Positions 11,619 through 21,410 of a DNA stretch of 64,000 nt are shown in pieces. The stretch is taken from contig JAHJZX010000057.1 of NCBI GenBank assembly GCA_018826295.1, positions 1-64,000 of the forward strand, read 5' to 3'. The position numbers and the translations under genes are program-made. Each line of letters begins with the position of its first letter. The first letter of the stretch is position 1. The notes beneath the pieces were generated by a model. That model ran no database searches, was not told where the DNA came from, and was given only the letters and a program-made list of their open reading frames with translations. This DNA comes from Gammaproteobacteria bacterium (GTDB lineage: Bacteria; Pseudomonadota; Gammaproteobacteria; Enterobacterales; Alteromonadaceae).

Positions 11619-12419
11619 GTGTGGGGTAAAATACTCGGTGCTTTGTTTGGTCTGGCATTATTAAAGCTGCCGGGATTGCTGTTAGGTATCTTACTCGGCC
11701 ATTGGTTTGACAAGGCCTGGGGGCGGCAGTTTGAAAGCAGTGGCGGTTTTGCCGGCTTGTTTGGCCAGCAAGATGAACAAGGGCTGTTTCGTTACACGAC
11801 TTTCGCTACTATGGGCCATCTGGCCAAAGCAACCGGCGTTGTCACGCCGGCGCATATTCAGCAGGCCAGCCGTTTTATGGCTGATTTGGGCCTGAGCGCA
11901 GCACAACAAAAAGAAGCGCAGGACGCCTTTCGTGACGGCAAAGTAGCCAGCTTTCCGCTGCGTCAGCAATTAAGCCAGTTTTATCAGGTTTACCGGCGAC
12001 GCAAGGATGTGTTGCAATTATTTGTCGAAATCCAGCTCAGTATTGCCAGCGTGCAGGGCCAAATCACTGCAGCGCAATACCAGATACTGCAACAGGTTGC
12101 CGGTTATCTGAACTTTAGCCAGGCGCAGTTAGAACTGCTGTTGCAATCGTACCAGGCGCATAGCCGGTTTTCATCGCGCAAACAACAGCAACACAGCATG
12201 CAGCACAGATTGCAGGATGCATATCAGCTATTAGGATTGCAACCAACGGATACCGACACGGCGCTGAAGAAAGCCTATCGTAAACTAATGTCACAACATC
12301 ATCCGGATAAACTGATGGCGCAAGGCGTACCTGCAGAAATGCTGGAATTAGCCAAACAGCGTACCCAGGAGATCCAGGCAGCGTACGAAATGATCAAACA
12401 ACAACGCAGCCAACGCTAA
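11619..12419 (+). CDS. djlA: Co-chaperone DjlA (membrane-anchored J-domain protein)
   Basis: A 266-aa type III DnaJ-like protein that stimulates DnaK at the inner membrane. The start is a GTG (GTG TGG GGT AAA), preceded by AAGG. An N-terminal glycine-rich transmembrane helix (residues 5-27) is followed by a TerB-like central domain (about 55-180). The C-terminal J domain carries the obligatory HPD motif (SQHHPDKLMA). It is divergent from lptD, a neighbourhood known for djlA in gammaproteobacteria, and convergent with the DUF3530 gene, one base apart. Confidence 0.95.
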   Translation: MWGKILGALFGLALLKLPGLLLGILLGHWFDKAWGRQFESSGGFAGLFGQQDEQGLFRYTTFATMGHLAKATGVVTPAHIQQASRFMADLGLSAAQQKEAQDAFRDGKVASFPLRQQLSQFYQVYRRRKDVLQLFVEIQLSIASVQGQITAAQYQILQQVAGYLNFSQAQLELLLQSYQAHSRFSSRKQQQHSMQHRLQDAYQLLGLQPTDTDTALKKAYRKLMSQHHPDKLMAQGVPAEMLELAKQRTQEIQAAYEMIKQQRSQR

Positions 12420-12420
12420 T

Positions 12421-13188
12421 TTACAGGCCGACTGAAGTTAACCAGCCATAAATTTCCTGCAGTACCCACAGTTGCATATCGTTATTGTAGCCAGAGCCTG
12501 AGAGCAAGCGCTGGCGGTATACGGGTTTAAATAATTTATTCGCCAGTTGCCGGCGTAATTTTAACTGTGAAACCACAAAACGGTTGTCATATTGCAGGTT
12601 GATATCCAGTGTGGGCACCTGATGACTGGCGATAGCGGTGGCCAGCGCTTTGTTAAGTTGTTCATCCGGTAAGTAGGCACCTAACAGCACTAGCGCCGCC
12701 GGTTCAGTTAATTGTCCGGCCGCATACAGATGATTAAGGGCTGCAGCACTGTTACCCTGAGCAATAACAATAATGCTGCCGGCCTGTTGGCTGGCCAGTT
12801 CTGCTGCTGCACTAAGCCGTTGTTGTAACGCACTTTGGTATTGCTGCAATGCTTCGCTGGTGTGCAACAGATCTTCTGACGGCGGCGGCATTACTGATAG
12901 TGTATTCCAACCGTACTCGTTTAAATGCTGGCGCAGGATATCGATTTGTTTAGCGCTGGCCGCATGTTCATTGCCGTCAGCGACCAAAATAACTGTACCT
13001 TTAGTGGCGGCGGTCAAAGAGTTGCGCTGCAGTACCATAAAGGGGGACTGACTGCCTAGCATACGTATTTCTTCTGCCGGTAACTGTCGGGTCAGGTCGG
13101 CAGTATTATTTTGTTCCTGACTGGCTGCTGGTTCGGCCTGTAAACCGGCGCTAAACAGCAGTAACAGTAGTAACGGGTATAATCGCAT
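12421..13188 (-). CDS. DUF3530 family exported alpha/beta-hydrolase-like protein
   Basis: A 255-aa protein with a signal peptide (MRLYPLLLLLLFSAGLQA). The rest resembles DUF3530, an alpha/beta-hydrolase-like family common next to djlA or lptD in Alteromonadales. VIAQGNSAAAL looks like a nucleophile elbow (G-N-S-A in place of G-x-S-x-G), so catalysis is uncertain. GGAG precedes the ATG. No substrate can be inferred. Confidence 0.78.
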   Translation of the reverse strand: MRLYPLLLLLLFSAGLQAEPAASQEQNNTADLTRQLPAEEIRMLGSQSPFMVLQRNSLTAATKGTVILVADGNEHAASAKQIDILRQHLNEYGWNTLSVMPPPSEDLLHTSEALQQYQSALQQRLSAAAELASQQAGSIIVIAQGNSAAALNHLYAAGQLTEPAALVLLGAYLPDEQLNKALATAIASHQVPTLDINLQYDNRFVVSQLKLRRQLANKLFKPVYRQRLLSGSGYNNDMQLWVLQEIYGWLTSVGL

Positions 13189-13250
13189 TGTTTGCTCCGC
13201 ACAGCCGATATCACGCTATTGGCAGGTTATCGGCCGTTACAAGGCGGGCT

Positions 13251-13598
13251 TTAATGGCTGTTGGCGGTTAATGCCCGTTCAACCACATAATGGCTGAAGG
13301 TATACAACACCTGAGATTTGTAGTCGAACTCAATAAAGCCGCTGTGCTGCTGCAATAAAACCACCTCTGCGGCATCTGGCAGAATAAAACAGAATTTTGT
13401 CGGCTTAAATTCTACCAGTGCCCGCGCCATTTCCTGCAACTGCGGGTTTATTGCTAAGCGCGCTGTTTCATCCTTGCTGTTGCAGACATGAGCGTTGGCA
13501 TTTAACGATATAATGTTGTTTGGTTCTGCTGCGGCAGTAAAGCCGCAGAAAAAGAATAACAGACCTGGCAGTGTGGTCAGTAACGGGTATCTGGACAT
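13251..13598 (-). CDS. Hypothetical exported protein
   Basis: A 115-aa protein counted from the ATG at 13598, chosen because GGAG lies eight bases before it; the longer reading from 13622 adds eight residues without a ribosome site. A hydrophobic signal segment (LLTTLPGLLFFFCGFTAAAE) is followed by a small domain with two cysteines (HVCNSKDE and KFCFILPD) that could form a disulphide in the periplasm. I do not recognise the family. It lies between the DUF3530 gene and ompA on the same strand. Confidence 0.7.
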   Translation of the reverse strand: MSRYPLLTTLPGLLFFFCGFTAAAEPNNIISLNANAHVCNSKDETARLAINPQLQEMARALVEFKPTKFCFILPDAAEVVLLQQHSGFIEFDYKSQVLYTFSHYVVERALTANSH

Positions 13599-13762
13599 AA
13601 CAAACTCCGGCTGAGGCTGCACCTGTTACGACATCCTGCCCAAGTGTGGCGCTTGCTGAATTAAAACTGGCATCCGGCTCCGGATGCGCAACAACTTAGA
13701 GCCTAATCCTAGCACAGCCTTGCCTGGCTTGGCAGCCGGTTTTTTTTGCTTTATACGCAGGC

Positions 13763-13792
13763 AAAAAAAAGCCGCTGTATATCAGCGGCTTT
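13763..13792 (-). terminator. Rho-independent terminator after ompA
   Basis: Read on the minus strand, AGCCGCTG and CAGCGGCT form an 8-bp stem around a 5-base AT-rich loop, followed by a run of eight T. It lies 16 bases past the ompA stop codon. Confidence 0.92.
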
Positions 13793-13807
13793 GCGGCATT
13801 TAAAAAC

Positions 13808-14911
13808 TTAACGTAATACCGGTTGCTTAATTTTTGCCGTTACTTTGGCTTCAATCCGCTGGTTTGCTGCATGGGCTTCGCGGCTGCTGCCTTCAACCCG
13901 TGGCCGGGTAACACCATAACCTATTGCAGTAATGCGTGACTGGGCAATGTTGAAATCATTCTTCAGAATATCCGCAATAGTCGCCGCGCGGCGCTCAGAT
14001 AACTTCATGTTGTAAGCCGGATTACCGATGTTAGAGGCATGGCCTTCAATCAGTACTGTTGATTCCGGGAAGCGTTGCATAAAGGCCCCCAGATTTTCTA
14101 CGTCAACACGTTGACTGGCTGGTACTGCAGCTGAGTCAAACGGAAAGCGTACTTCAATATCAATATCGCCAACCGATGCCATCGTTTCTTCGTAAACTGT
14201 ACAACCGCTGCTATCGACTTTGTGCGTGGCAGCCGTGTCTGCGCAGTGATCAGCGTTGTCTGGCACACCATCGGCATCTGTATCAGCAACAGCGACCGGC
14301 TTAGCAACTACCGGAGCGGGTGCCGGCGCAGGAGCTGGCGCTGGCGCAGGTGTCGGCGCAGCTTTAGCCGCAGCGCTGCCAAACAGGAACGTCATACCTA
14401 GTTTGATACCGGCATCGGCATAAGAATCATCAATGCCCTGATAACGGTTTGCTTCGGCGAAGAGGCCAAAGTTCTGATTAAAAAAGTGCTTGTAGCCAAT
14501 ACCGATATTAAAGGCGGTGGTATTTTGTACCGCGTCCATCCGCTTTAAACCACCTACCAGATAGACGGGTTTCATTTGTGGTAAATGATATAAAGCATCT
14601 ATACCGATACGGTTACCGTCAGCATCCGAGCCGTTTAGTTTCGATTGCAAATCCAATTTGGCAAACTCTGCGCGCAGTGCCCAGTTTTCGGTCAGGTAGT
14701 AACCTAACTCGATACCATAGCCGGCATCTTTTTCCATGTAATTCCAGGCAGCAGAACGGGTTTTATCACGGTCAGGCATATAATATTCTGCAAACAATGA
14801 ACCAAATACACGTTCATTTAAATCAGCGGCACTGATAGTATTGGCCATTAAAGGGGCGCTGAACATAGGTAAAGCGACAGCAACTGCGAAAAACGTCTTG
14901 TTAAGTTTCAT
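13808..14911 (-). CDS. ompA: OmpA-family outer-membrane porin
   Basis: A 367-aa outer-membrane protein. Signal peptide residues 1-23 end at LMANT. The N-terminal eight-strand OmpA-like barrel covers about residues 30-185. An Ala-Pro linker (repeats of AP) and a DTDADGVPDNADHC calcium-type motif (thrombospondin type-3-like) follow, and the C-terminal OmpA peptidoglycan-binding domain ends the protein (VLIEGHASNIG, LSERRAATIADIL). AAGGAG precedes the ATG and a strong terminator follows. The 164-base AT-rich region upstream is the likely promoter. Confidence 0.95.
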   Translation of the reverse strand: MKLNKTFFAVAVALPMFSAPLMANTISAADLNERVFGSLFAEYYMPDRDKTRSAAWNYMEKDAGYGIELGYYLTENWALRAEFAKLDLQSKLNGSDADGNRIGIDALYHLPQMKPVYLVGGLKRMDAVQNTTAFNIGIGYKHFFNQNFGLFAEANRYQGIDDSYADAGIKLGMTFLFGSAAAKAAPTPAPAPAPAPAPAPVVAKPVAVADTDADGVPDNADHCADTAATHKVDSSGCTVYEETMASVGDIDIEVRFPFDSAAVPASQRVDVENLGAFMQRFPESTVLIEGHASNIGNPAYNMKLSERRAATIADILKNDFNIAQSRITAIGYGVTRPRVEGSSREAHAANQRIEAKVTAKIKQPVLR

Positions 14912-15075
14912 CCATATCTCCTTAGACTAAAACAATTTAACAGCAACATTATTTAATGTAGTTGTTAATACATAACCTTAAAAAAGTAGTTCAATTTTCT
15001 TGTTAAATCAGCATAGTTCAGATGTTATCTTAAGCAGATGAACCTTAGGTTAATAAAAAAATGATTTTTAGCGGA

Positions 15076-15729
15076 TTAAAACGGGCAGGGACAAACAAAA
15101 TGCATGGGTTGTTTTGTTTGCGGATGTTGTATTGTCAATTGTTCGGCATGCAGCTGCAATCTTGTGGCGGCATCATTTGCCACCCCGGTGGCATAAAACT
15201 TATCGCCCAGGATAGGGTGACCCAGCCATTGCAGGTGTACCCGCAATTGGTGTGAGCGGCCGGTTACCGGTATTAGCTTTAACCGGCTACCAGTGTGGTC
15301 ACGCTCCAGCACCTGATAGTGTGTCAATGATGGCTTGCCATGCGTATAGCAGACTTTTTGTTTTGGCCGGTTAGGCCAGTCACATATTAGTGGCAGGTCA
15401 ATGCTGCCATAGTCTGCACTGACCTGGCCGGCAACCCGGGCAATATAGTGTTTCCTGGTGCTGCGCTGCTGAAATTGCCAGTTTAGCTCGCGCTGGCTGT
15501 CAGCACTCAGCGCCATTACCACTATACCTGATGTGGCCATATCCAGCCGGTGTACCAGCCGGATCCCGGGCCACACCAGCCTGGCACGGTACTCCAGGCT
15601 GTCTTTATGCTCTGGCGCTTTGCCCGGTACGCTGAGCAAGCCGCTGGGTTTATTAAACACGACCAGTGCGTCATCCTGATATAGGATCTGCAGATAAGGC
15701 GTCAGCGGTGGTGCATAGTGCAATAACAT
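15076..15729 (-). CDS. rluA: RluA-family 23S rRNA/tRNA pseudouridine synthase
   Basis: A 217-aa pseudouridine synthase of RluA length (the E. coli enzyme modifies 23S U746 and tRNA U32). The start at 15729 (MLLHYAPPL) lies one base past the rapA stop. The catalytic motif HRLDMATSGIVV holds the essential Asp, and the later LIPVTGRSHQLRVHLQWLGHPILGDKFY block is typical. There is no S4 domain, as expected for RluA. The rapA-rluA order matches E. coli, which supports the symbol. Confidence 0.93.
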   Translation of the reverse strand: MLLHYAPPLTPYLQILYQDDALVVFNKPSGLLSVPGKAPEHKDSLEYRARLVWPGIRLVHRLDMATSGIVVMALSADSQRELNWQFQQRSTRKHYIARVAGQVSADYGSIDLPLICDWPNRPKQKVCYTHGKPSLTHYQVLERDHTGSRLKLIPVTGRSHQLRVHLQWLGHPILGDKFYATGVANDAATRLQLHAEQLTIQHPQTKQPMHFVCPCPF

Positions 15730-15730
15730 G

Positions 15731-18640
15731 TTAGTCGTGACTGACCACAATTAAGCGCACAGCATCCAGTTTTACCCGGGCTTTGCTGATGTACTCGGCA
15801 AGTTGCTGTTGCTTGTGCTGCACCGCATCCAGCTCGTCCTGTCGCACTGATGGGTTTTGTTGGCGCAGTGCTGCCAAACGCTGATACTGGCTGCTTAATG
15901 CAGTATCGGCTTTCGTTTTCGCCTGCTGTACTAAGGTGGCCAGCTCGGCTTCGGCCAGGTTGCTGGCCTTACCAAGTAAAGGATGTAATAGTGTTTGCAA
16001 GGCTCCGGCCAGTTTGCTGCCTGTTTGGCGGCCAACAGGTTTAAGTTGTTTGCTCAGATGATCAAAGCTGACTTTAGCCGCCAGGTTATTGCCATTTTTG
16101 TCCAGCAATACACGTAGTGGGGTGGCTGGTAAATAGCGGCTTAGCTGTAACTGCGCGGGGGCACTGGCTTCAACAATAAAATTCAGTTCCAGCAGGTAGC
16201 TGCCGGCGGGCAGGGCTTTATTGGCCAGTATCGCAACCGAGGTACTGCCGTGCGGTTCTGTGGTGAGTATATCCAGGGTGCCGCGCACCATCGGATGATC
16301 CCAGCTTAATAACTGAATATCTTCTTCGGCCAGCGCTGTGGCGCGATCAAAGGTAATGGTGACACCTTCATCGCCGAGCCACGGATAACTGCCCTGCATT
16401 TGCTCGGACGGTGTCAGAATAATGCTGGTATCGCTGCGGTCTTCCTGATTAATACCCAGCATATCCCAGGCTTTAAACATCAGCATTGGCAGGGCGGTGT
16501 CATTGTCCTGAGTCGCTACCTGCTGCGCCAACTGTACTGCAGCCGTGCCGCCCGCTGAGTTCATTTCCAGTAGTCTGTCACGGCCTTGCTCTAACTGCTG
16601 GCGCAGGGTTAGGTTCAGCGCTTTGCTGGCGCTAATCAACTGTGTCAGCGCACTGTGCTCAATATCGCTTTGTGCCAGTAACGGCAGCAGTTGTTCGGCA
16701 AACTGCTCGTATACGCTACGGCCAGTCTGACAAGTGTGTTGCAATGCGTCCAGGCCCTGGTGATACCAGTCCAGCAAGCGCTGCTGCGGCTGATTGGCGA
16801 AATAGGGCAGATGCAGTTGAATATCTTCGCTTTGGCCAATACGGTCTAAGCGGCCAATACGTTGTTCAAGTAAATCCGGGTTTAATGGCAAATCGAACAA
16901 CACCAGATGATGGGCAAACTGAAAATTACGCCCTTCACTGCCGATTTCAGAACACAATAGCAGCTGGGCGCTGTAATCTTCCTGGGCAAAATAGGCCGCC
17001 GCTTTATCACGCTCAATAATGCTCATGCCTTCGTGAAACACCGCGGCCCGAATGCCTTCGCGTTGGCGCAGTGCTTCTTCCAGCGCTATTGCCGTTTGTG
17101 CTGAAGCACAAATCAGTAAAAATTTATCCTGTTTATGCGTTTTTAACAGTTGCAGCAGATAGTCGACCCTTGGGTCAAACTGCCACCAGTTGCTGCTGGC
17201 GTCCAGTTGTTGTAACACCTGCTCAGGAAACAGCTGCGCGCTGACTTTTTCCGCCAGTGTCAGCTGTGGGTTCAAACTAAAATGTACCTTTAGCGCGTTG
17301 GCATATTGTTCTGGCAACGCCAGCGGCGTCATATTGGCAATACGTTTGGGGAAGCCTTTAATATTAGCGCGGCTGTTGCGAAATAAAATGCGGCCGGTGC
17401 CATGGCGATCCAGTAACTGGCGTAATAACTGCTGCTTCGCCTGAATTAGCGCGTCTGCGGTGGCCGTGGTGTCACAGAGCACGGCCAGCTCAGCGCTGAT
17501 ATCAGTCTCTGCTAATGCTGTTGTCAGTGCCGTGGTTTGAGCGGCTGTCAAGGCATCATTGTGCAGCAGCGGTGCAGCGATAGCGGCAATATGCTGGTAC
17601 TGCTGTTCTTCCTGTAAAAACGCGCTATAGCTGTGAAAACGGGCCGGGTCCAGTAACTTCAAGCGGGCAAAATGGCTTTCATGGCCTAATTGGTCCGGTG
17701 TAGCCGTTAGCAGGATCAGGCCGGCACTGGCGCTGGCCAGTGCGCTGACGCACTGATATTCAATGCTGGGCGTTTGCTCGTGCCATTGCAGGTGGTGTGC
17801 TTCATCCACCACTAATAAATCCCACTGACACTGCGCAGCCAATTGCTGCCAGCGTTCATTCTGGCTGATAAAACTCAGGCTGCATAACACCAGTTGTTCG
17901 GTTTCAAACGGGTTGCTGGCATCCAGCAGGGCTTGTTCGCAACGCTCCTGATCAAAAATAGCAAAGCGCAGGTTAAAGCGGCGCCACATTTCAACCAGCC
18001 ACTGGTGTTGCAAAGAATCCGGCACGACAATAAGCACCCGGCTGGCAAGGCCGCTGATCAGTTGCTGATGCAAAATAAAACCGGCTTCAATGGTTTTCCC
18101 CAGGCCCACTTCGTCGGCCAGCAATACACGCGGGGCATGACGCTGTGCCACTTCGTTGGCAATATGCAATTGATGTGGGATCAAGCTTACCCGCGCTCCG
18201 GCCAGCCCCTGCAACGGGTTTTGTTGCTGCTGATGTAAGTGCTGCCAGGCTTGATAGCGCAGGGTATACCAGTCAAAACGGTCTATCTGGCCGGCAAACA
18301 GCCGGTCTTGCGGTTGATTAAAGCTGATAAAGTGATCAAGCAGGGTTTCGCGTAATTCAACATAGCTGCCGTCATCCAAATTGCTGCCACAGTACAGCAA
18401 AATGTCGTGTTGCTCTTTTATCGCGCTGATAAGCAGCTTAGCGCCGTCAGCGCTGCGAATTTCATCGCCAACATTAAAACGCACCCGCGTAAGCGGTGCT
18501 TCAGCCTGTGCATACAAACGGGTTTCGCCACTGGCCGGAAACAGTACTGTCACCATTCTGCCTTCAGCAGCCACTACGGTACCTAAACCTAAATCCGATT
18601 CGGTGTCGCTAATCCAACGTTGACCCAGAGCAAACTTCAT
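15731..18640 (-). CDS. rapA: RNA polymerase-associated Swi2/Snf2 ATPase RapA
   Basis: A 969-aa protein (from the ATG at 18640) that recycles RNA polymerase. The start is set by MKFALGQRWISDTES, which matches the family N-terminus and has AAGG before it; the upstream 29 codons are not conserved. Tandem Tudor-like domains come first, then the Snf2 helicase core with Walker A DEVGLGKT (about residue 175) and DEAHH (about 280). Helicase C contains SEIGSEGRNFQ and QRIGRLDRIGQ. A RapA C-terminal domain ends the protein. rluA follows. Confidence 0.96.
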   Translation of the reverse strand: MKFALGQRWISDTESDLGLGTVVAAEGRMVTVLFPASGETRLYAQAEAPLTRVRFNVGDEIRSADGAKLLISAIKEQHDILLYCGSNLDDGSYVELRETLLDHFISFNQPQDRLFAGQIDRFDWYTLRYQAWQHLHQQQQNPLQGLAGARVSLIPHQLHIANEVAQRHAPRVLLADEVGLGKTIEAGFILHQQLISGLASRVLIVVPDSLQHQWLVEMWRRFNLRFAIFDQERCEQALLDASNPFETEQLVLCSLSFISQNERWQQLAAQCQWDLLVVDEAHHLQWHEQTPSIEYQCVSALASASAGLILLTATPDQLGHESHFARLKLLDPARFHSYSAFLQEEQQYQHIAAIAAPLLHNDALTAAQTTALTTALAETDISAELAVLCDTTATADALIQAKQQLLRQLLDRHGTGRILFRNSRANIKGFPKRIANMTPLALPEQYANALKVHFSLNPQLTLAEKVSAQLFPEQVLQQLDASSNWWQFDPRVDYLLQLLKTHKQDKFLLICASAQTAIALEEALRQREGIRAAVFHEGMSIIERDKAAAYFAQEDYSAQLLLCSEIGSEGRNFQFAHHLVLFDLPLNPDLLEQRIGRLDRIGQSEDIQLHLPYFANQPQQRLLDWYHQGLDALQHTCQTGRSVYEQFAEQLLPLLAQSDIEHSALTQLISASKALNLTLRQQLEQGRDRLLEMNSAGGTAAVQLAQQVATQDNDTALPMLMFKAWDMLGINQEDRSDTSIILTPSEQMQGSYPWLGDEGVTITFDRATALAEEDIQLLSWDHPMVRGTLDILTTEPHGSTSVAILANKALPAGSYLLELNFIVEASAPAQLQLSRYLPATPLRVLLDKNGNNLAAKVSFDHLSKQLKPVGRQTGSKLAGALQTLLHPLLGKASNLAEAELATLVQQAKTKADTALSSQYQRLAALRQQNPSVRQDELDAVQHKQQQLAEYISKARVKLDAVRLIVVSHD

Positions 18641-18868
18641 CTTCAGCCTTATCAGTGAAATTGGGGGCGCTATGGTACTAGTATTCGCGCCTTCCTGCAT
18701 CCGTAATTGCGGTAAAACTGCTGTCATCTTAGTGCCATATCAGCAGGTCAGAGTATTAGTACCTGAATGAGCAGTAAATTTTGTAATTAAACTGGGCAAA
18801 GCCCGCTGTTGCACTATGCTTATTTTATGGCACAGGTGGGGCCTGTGCCAGGCGAAAAGGAGAGCCAT

Positions 18869-20260
18869 ATGGCGCGAAGAAAAAGTAAAGATAAAAAAAT
18901 CTACGTCCTCGACACCAATATTCTGCTACACGAACCCTTTGCTTTCCTGAACTTTGAAGAACATGACGTCGTCATTCCGATGACGGTACTGGAAGAGCTT
19001 GACCATATAAAAGACCGAAATAAGGATGTCAGTCGCGATGCGCGGGTGGCCATCCGCGCGCTGGAAGATGTGCTAAAAGACGCCAGTCCGGAGCAAATGT
19101 TGCAAGGAGTGGCGATACCGCGAGCTGGCGAGCAGCGCAGCGGTGGCCATGTGTTTATCATTAACGATCACCATATTTCTGATCAAATTCCCGGCCTGCC
19201 AGGTGGCGAAAACGATCATTTAATTATTAATACCGCGCTGTTTTTGCAGCGCGAGAAGAGCCCTACCAAAGTTATCCTGGTCACCAAAGACATCAATATG
19301 CGCCTTAAGGCCAAGGGGGCCGGCTTAAAACTGGTGGAAGACTACCGTACCGACCAGCTAATTGATGACGTGCGCTTTTTATACAAAGGCTACTATAAAT
19401 TCCCCGGTGATTTTTGGAGCCAGGTTGGTGAATGCCGCAGTGAAAATGAAGGGCGTGAAACCTTCCATTTTGTAAACCGCAGTGTGTTACCCAATGCCTA
19501 TCTTAATGAATACCTGATTGATGAAGTGGAAGGCTTCGCCGGCAAGGTGGTGGCGATTACTGACAAAGAAATCCGCATACTCGATTTTGGCTATGAACGC
19601 TTAATGCACCGGCATGCCTGGGGCATACACCCCAAAAATATCTATCAGGCGATGGCCATGCAGGCACTGTTAGACCCGAATATGGACCTGGTGATCCTAA
19701 CCGGCCCGGCAGGTTGTGGTAAAACCCTGATAGCACTGGCGGCAGCGCTGGAGCTGGTTATTGAAAAAGGCATGTACGACAAAGTCATTGTCACCCGCAA
19801 TACGCCGGAAATTGCTGAATCTATCGGCTTTTTGCCCGGCACTGAAGAGGAAAAAATGGCGCCCTGGCTGGCGGCAATAACCGACTCACTGGAAGTGCTG
19901 CATAAAACCGATGAACATCCACACGCCAGTGTTAATTACATTATGGAGAAAGCCAATATACAGTTTAAATCGGTCAATTTTATGCGTGGCCGCAGCATTC
20001 AAAATGCTATCGTGATTTTGGATGAGTGCCAAAACTTAAGTGCAGCCCAGCTTAAAACCATTATTACCCGTTGTGGTGAGGGCACTAAGCTTATCTGTTC
20101 CGGTAATTTGTCGCAGATAGACAGCAACTATCTCACGGCGGTCACCTCGGGTTTAACTTACATTGTTGAGCGATTTAAGAACTTTGAAGGCAGTACCACC
20201 ATTAATCTGAATGGCGTTGTACGTAGCCGGCTGGCATCTTTTGCCGAAGCTAACCTGTAA
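18869..20260 (+). CDS. PIN-PhoH family protein (PhoH2-type ribonuclease/helicase)
   Basis: A 463-aa fusion of an N-terminal PIN ribonuclease domain (about 10-150; IYVLDTNILLH and later LVTKDINMRLKA supply the acidic residues) and a C-terminal PhoH ATPase (Walker A GPAGCGKTLIAL, Walker B VILDECQN). PhoH2 proteins are RNA helicase/ribonucleases. The start at 18869 has AAGGAG before it; the longer reading from 18809 lacks such a site. It is divergent from rapA across 228 bases. Confidence 0.93.
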   Translation: MARRKSKDKKIYVLDTNILLHEPFAFLNFEEHDVVIPMTVLEELDHIKDRNKDVSRDARVAIRALEDVLKDASPEQMLQGVAIPRAGEQRSGGHVFIINDHHISDQIPGLPGGENDHLIINTALFLQREKSPTKVILVTKDINMRLKAKGAGLKLVEDYRTDQLIDDVRFLYKGYYKFPGDFWSQVGECRSENEGRETFHFVNRSVLPNAYLNEYLIDEVEGFAGKVVAITDKEIRILDFGYERLMHRHAWGIHPKNIYQAMAMQALLDPNMDLVILTGPAGCGKTLIALAAALELVIEKGMYDKVIVTRNTPEIAESIGFLPGTEEEKMAPWLAAITDSLEVLHKTDEHPHASVNYIMEKANIQFKSVNFMRGRSIQNAIVILDECQNLSAAQLKTIITRCGEGTKLICSGNLSQIDSNYLTAVTSGLTYIVERFKNFEGSTTINLNGVVRSRLASFAEANL

Positions 20261-20360
20261 AGCTGACGTTTTTTAACCCAGCCTGGTTGACTACTGCGAC
20301 AGTTCAACTAGGCTATTTTTGGTCCAAAACAATAAAACCTGCCTGTGCAAAAGGAGTTGC

Positions 20361-21410
20361 ATGTTTAACCCTGTCTATCACGAGTATCGTCGCAGTACGC
20401 TGTTTGGCTGCATTCTTATCGTATTGTTGTCGCTTACCGGCGCTGCAATTCATTATCTGCGCAGTGTTGATGATAAAGTTGTGCTCAGTAAAAACCAGTT
20501 AATTAATGTTAGCGCGCGCATTGATGCTGAATTTACTCCGGTGCTGACATTCGCCGAAGCAATAAAGCGCTTGGCGCTGCTAAAGCTAATATTGCCGCCG
20601 GAGCCCGCCGAAACGCAAATGAATGTATTACAGCTTAGCAGCAGGCAGAACACCAGTTTGACGGTAACGGCTGAGCAAAATGAGCTGCAAATGCTGCAGC
20701 GGTTATGGCCCTATTTTGAGCTGGCATCACAGGTGCAGTCGCACTTAGTTGGCATGTATTACATATCAGAACAGGGTTTTGCTGTGAACGGCGAAACCCG
20801 TTGGCCCGACTATGTCGCGGACCAGTTTAGCTTATGGCTGCAGCAGCTACCTGAGGATATGTCGTATCAGAGTGACATCACGTTTCACAGTGAGTTTTTG
20901 CCCGAGCAGGCTGCGTTGATGGTGCCGCTGTATGTTGATGACGTCAGGCTGGGCCGGTTGGTGTTTGCCTTGTCGCTGCAAACTATGCTGAGCCCGTTGC
21001 AGCGGCAAAATAACGGTGTGCAGTATATGCTGCTGGATGCATCAGGCGAGGTGATCCACAGCTCTACCAATCTGTCGCCGCAGATGATCAGTGGCCATAT
21101 GCTACAGGTACAACGGCTCAATACCATGCCATGGTCGGTGGCCTTGCTGGAGCAAAAAACCAGTTTGTTTGCCGCCGGGGTCAAAGATTTTCTCTGGCAC
21201 TGGCTTACTTATCTGGTTTTACTCGGCACGCTGCTGGTACTGATGCAATACCGCTACCGGCGACGAACTTTATCGGCGTTTAACCGGCTATTGGTGCATA
21301 CCGATCGTTTGCTGAAGGGGCAGCTGCATGGCGTGCGTCATATTCCGGAGGGGTGGCGAGAGTTGTTTGACCGTATCTGTCAGCTGCAGCGGCAACCCCC
21401 GTCAGAGTAA
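20361..21410 (+). CDS. Membrane protein with lone Cache-like periplasmic sensor region
   Basis: A 349-aa protein from the ATG at 20361 (AAGGAG before it). One TM helix lies at about residues 12-32, then a periplasmic region of about 240 residues, a second TM helix near 280-302 and a cytoplasmic tail of about 45 residues rich in Arg and Leu. This is the architecture of a bacterial sensor (for example a diguanylate cyclase or kinase with a Cache domain), but no output domain follows. It overlaps the convergent transglutaminase-like gene by 9 bases. I cannot assign a function. Confidence 0.75.
   Translation: MFNPVYHEYRRSTLFGCILIVLLSLTGAAIHYLRSVDDKVVLSKNQLINVSARIDAEFTPVLTFAEAIKRLALLKLILPPEPAETQMNVLQLSSRQNTSLTVTAEQNELQMLQRLWPYFELASQVQSHLVGMYYISEQGFAVNGETRWPDYVADQFSLWLQQLPEDMSYQSDITFHSEFLPEQAALMVPLYVDDVRLGRLVFALSLQTMLSPLQRQNNGVQYMLLDASGEVIHSSTNLSPQMISGHMLQVQRLNTMPWSVALLEQKTSLFAAGVKDFLWHWLTYLVLLGTLLVLMQYRYRRRTLSAFNRLLVHTDRLLKGQLHGVRHIPEGWRELFDRICQLQRQPPSE

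Noticed and set aside
13725-13748. GGCTTGGCAGCC followed by T-run as a plus-strand terminator.
   Set aside because: The stem is only four pairs and there is no plus-strand gene upstream.
18869-20260. PIN domain as a VapC toxin with an antitoxin partner.
   Set aside because: The PIN domain is fused to PhoH and there is no small antitoxin gene upstream; it is the common PhoH2 architecture.
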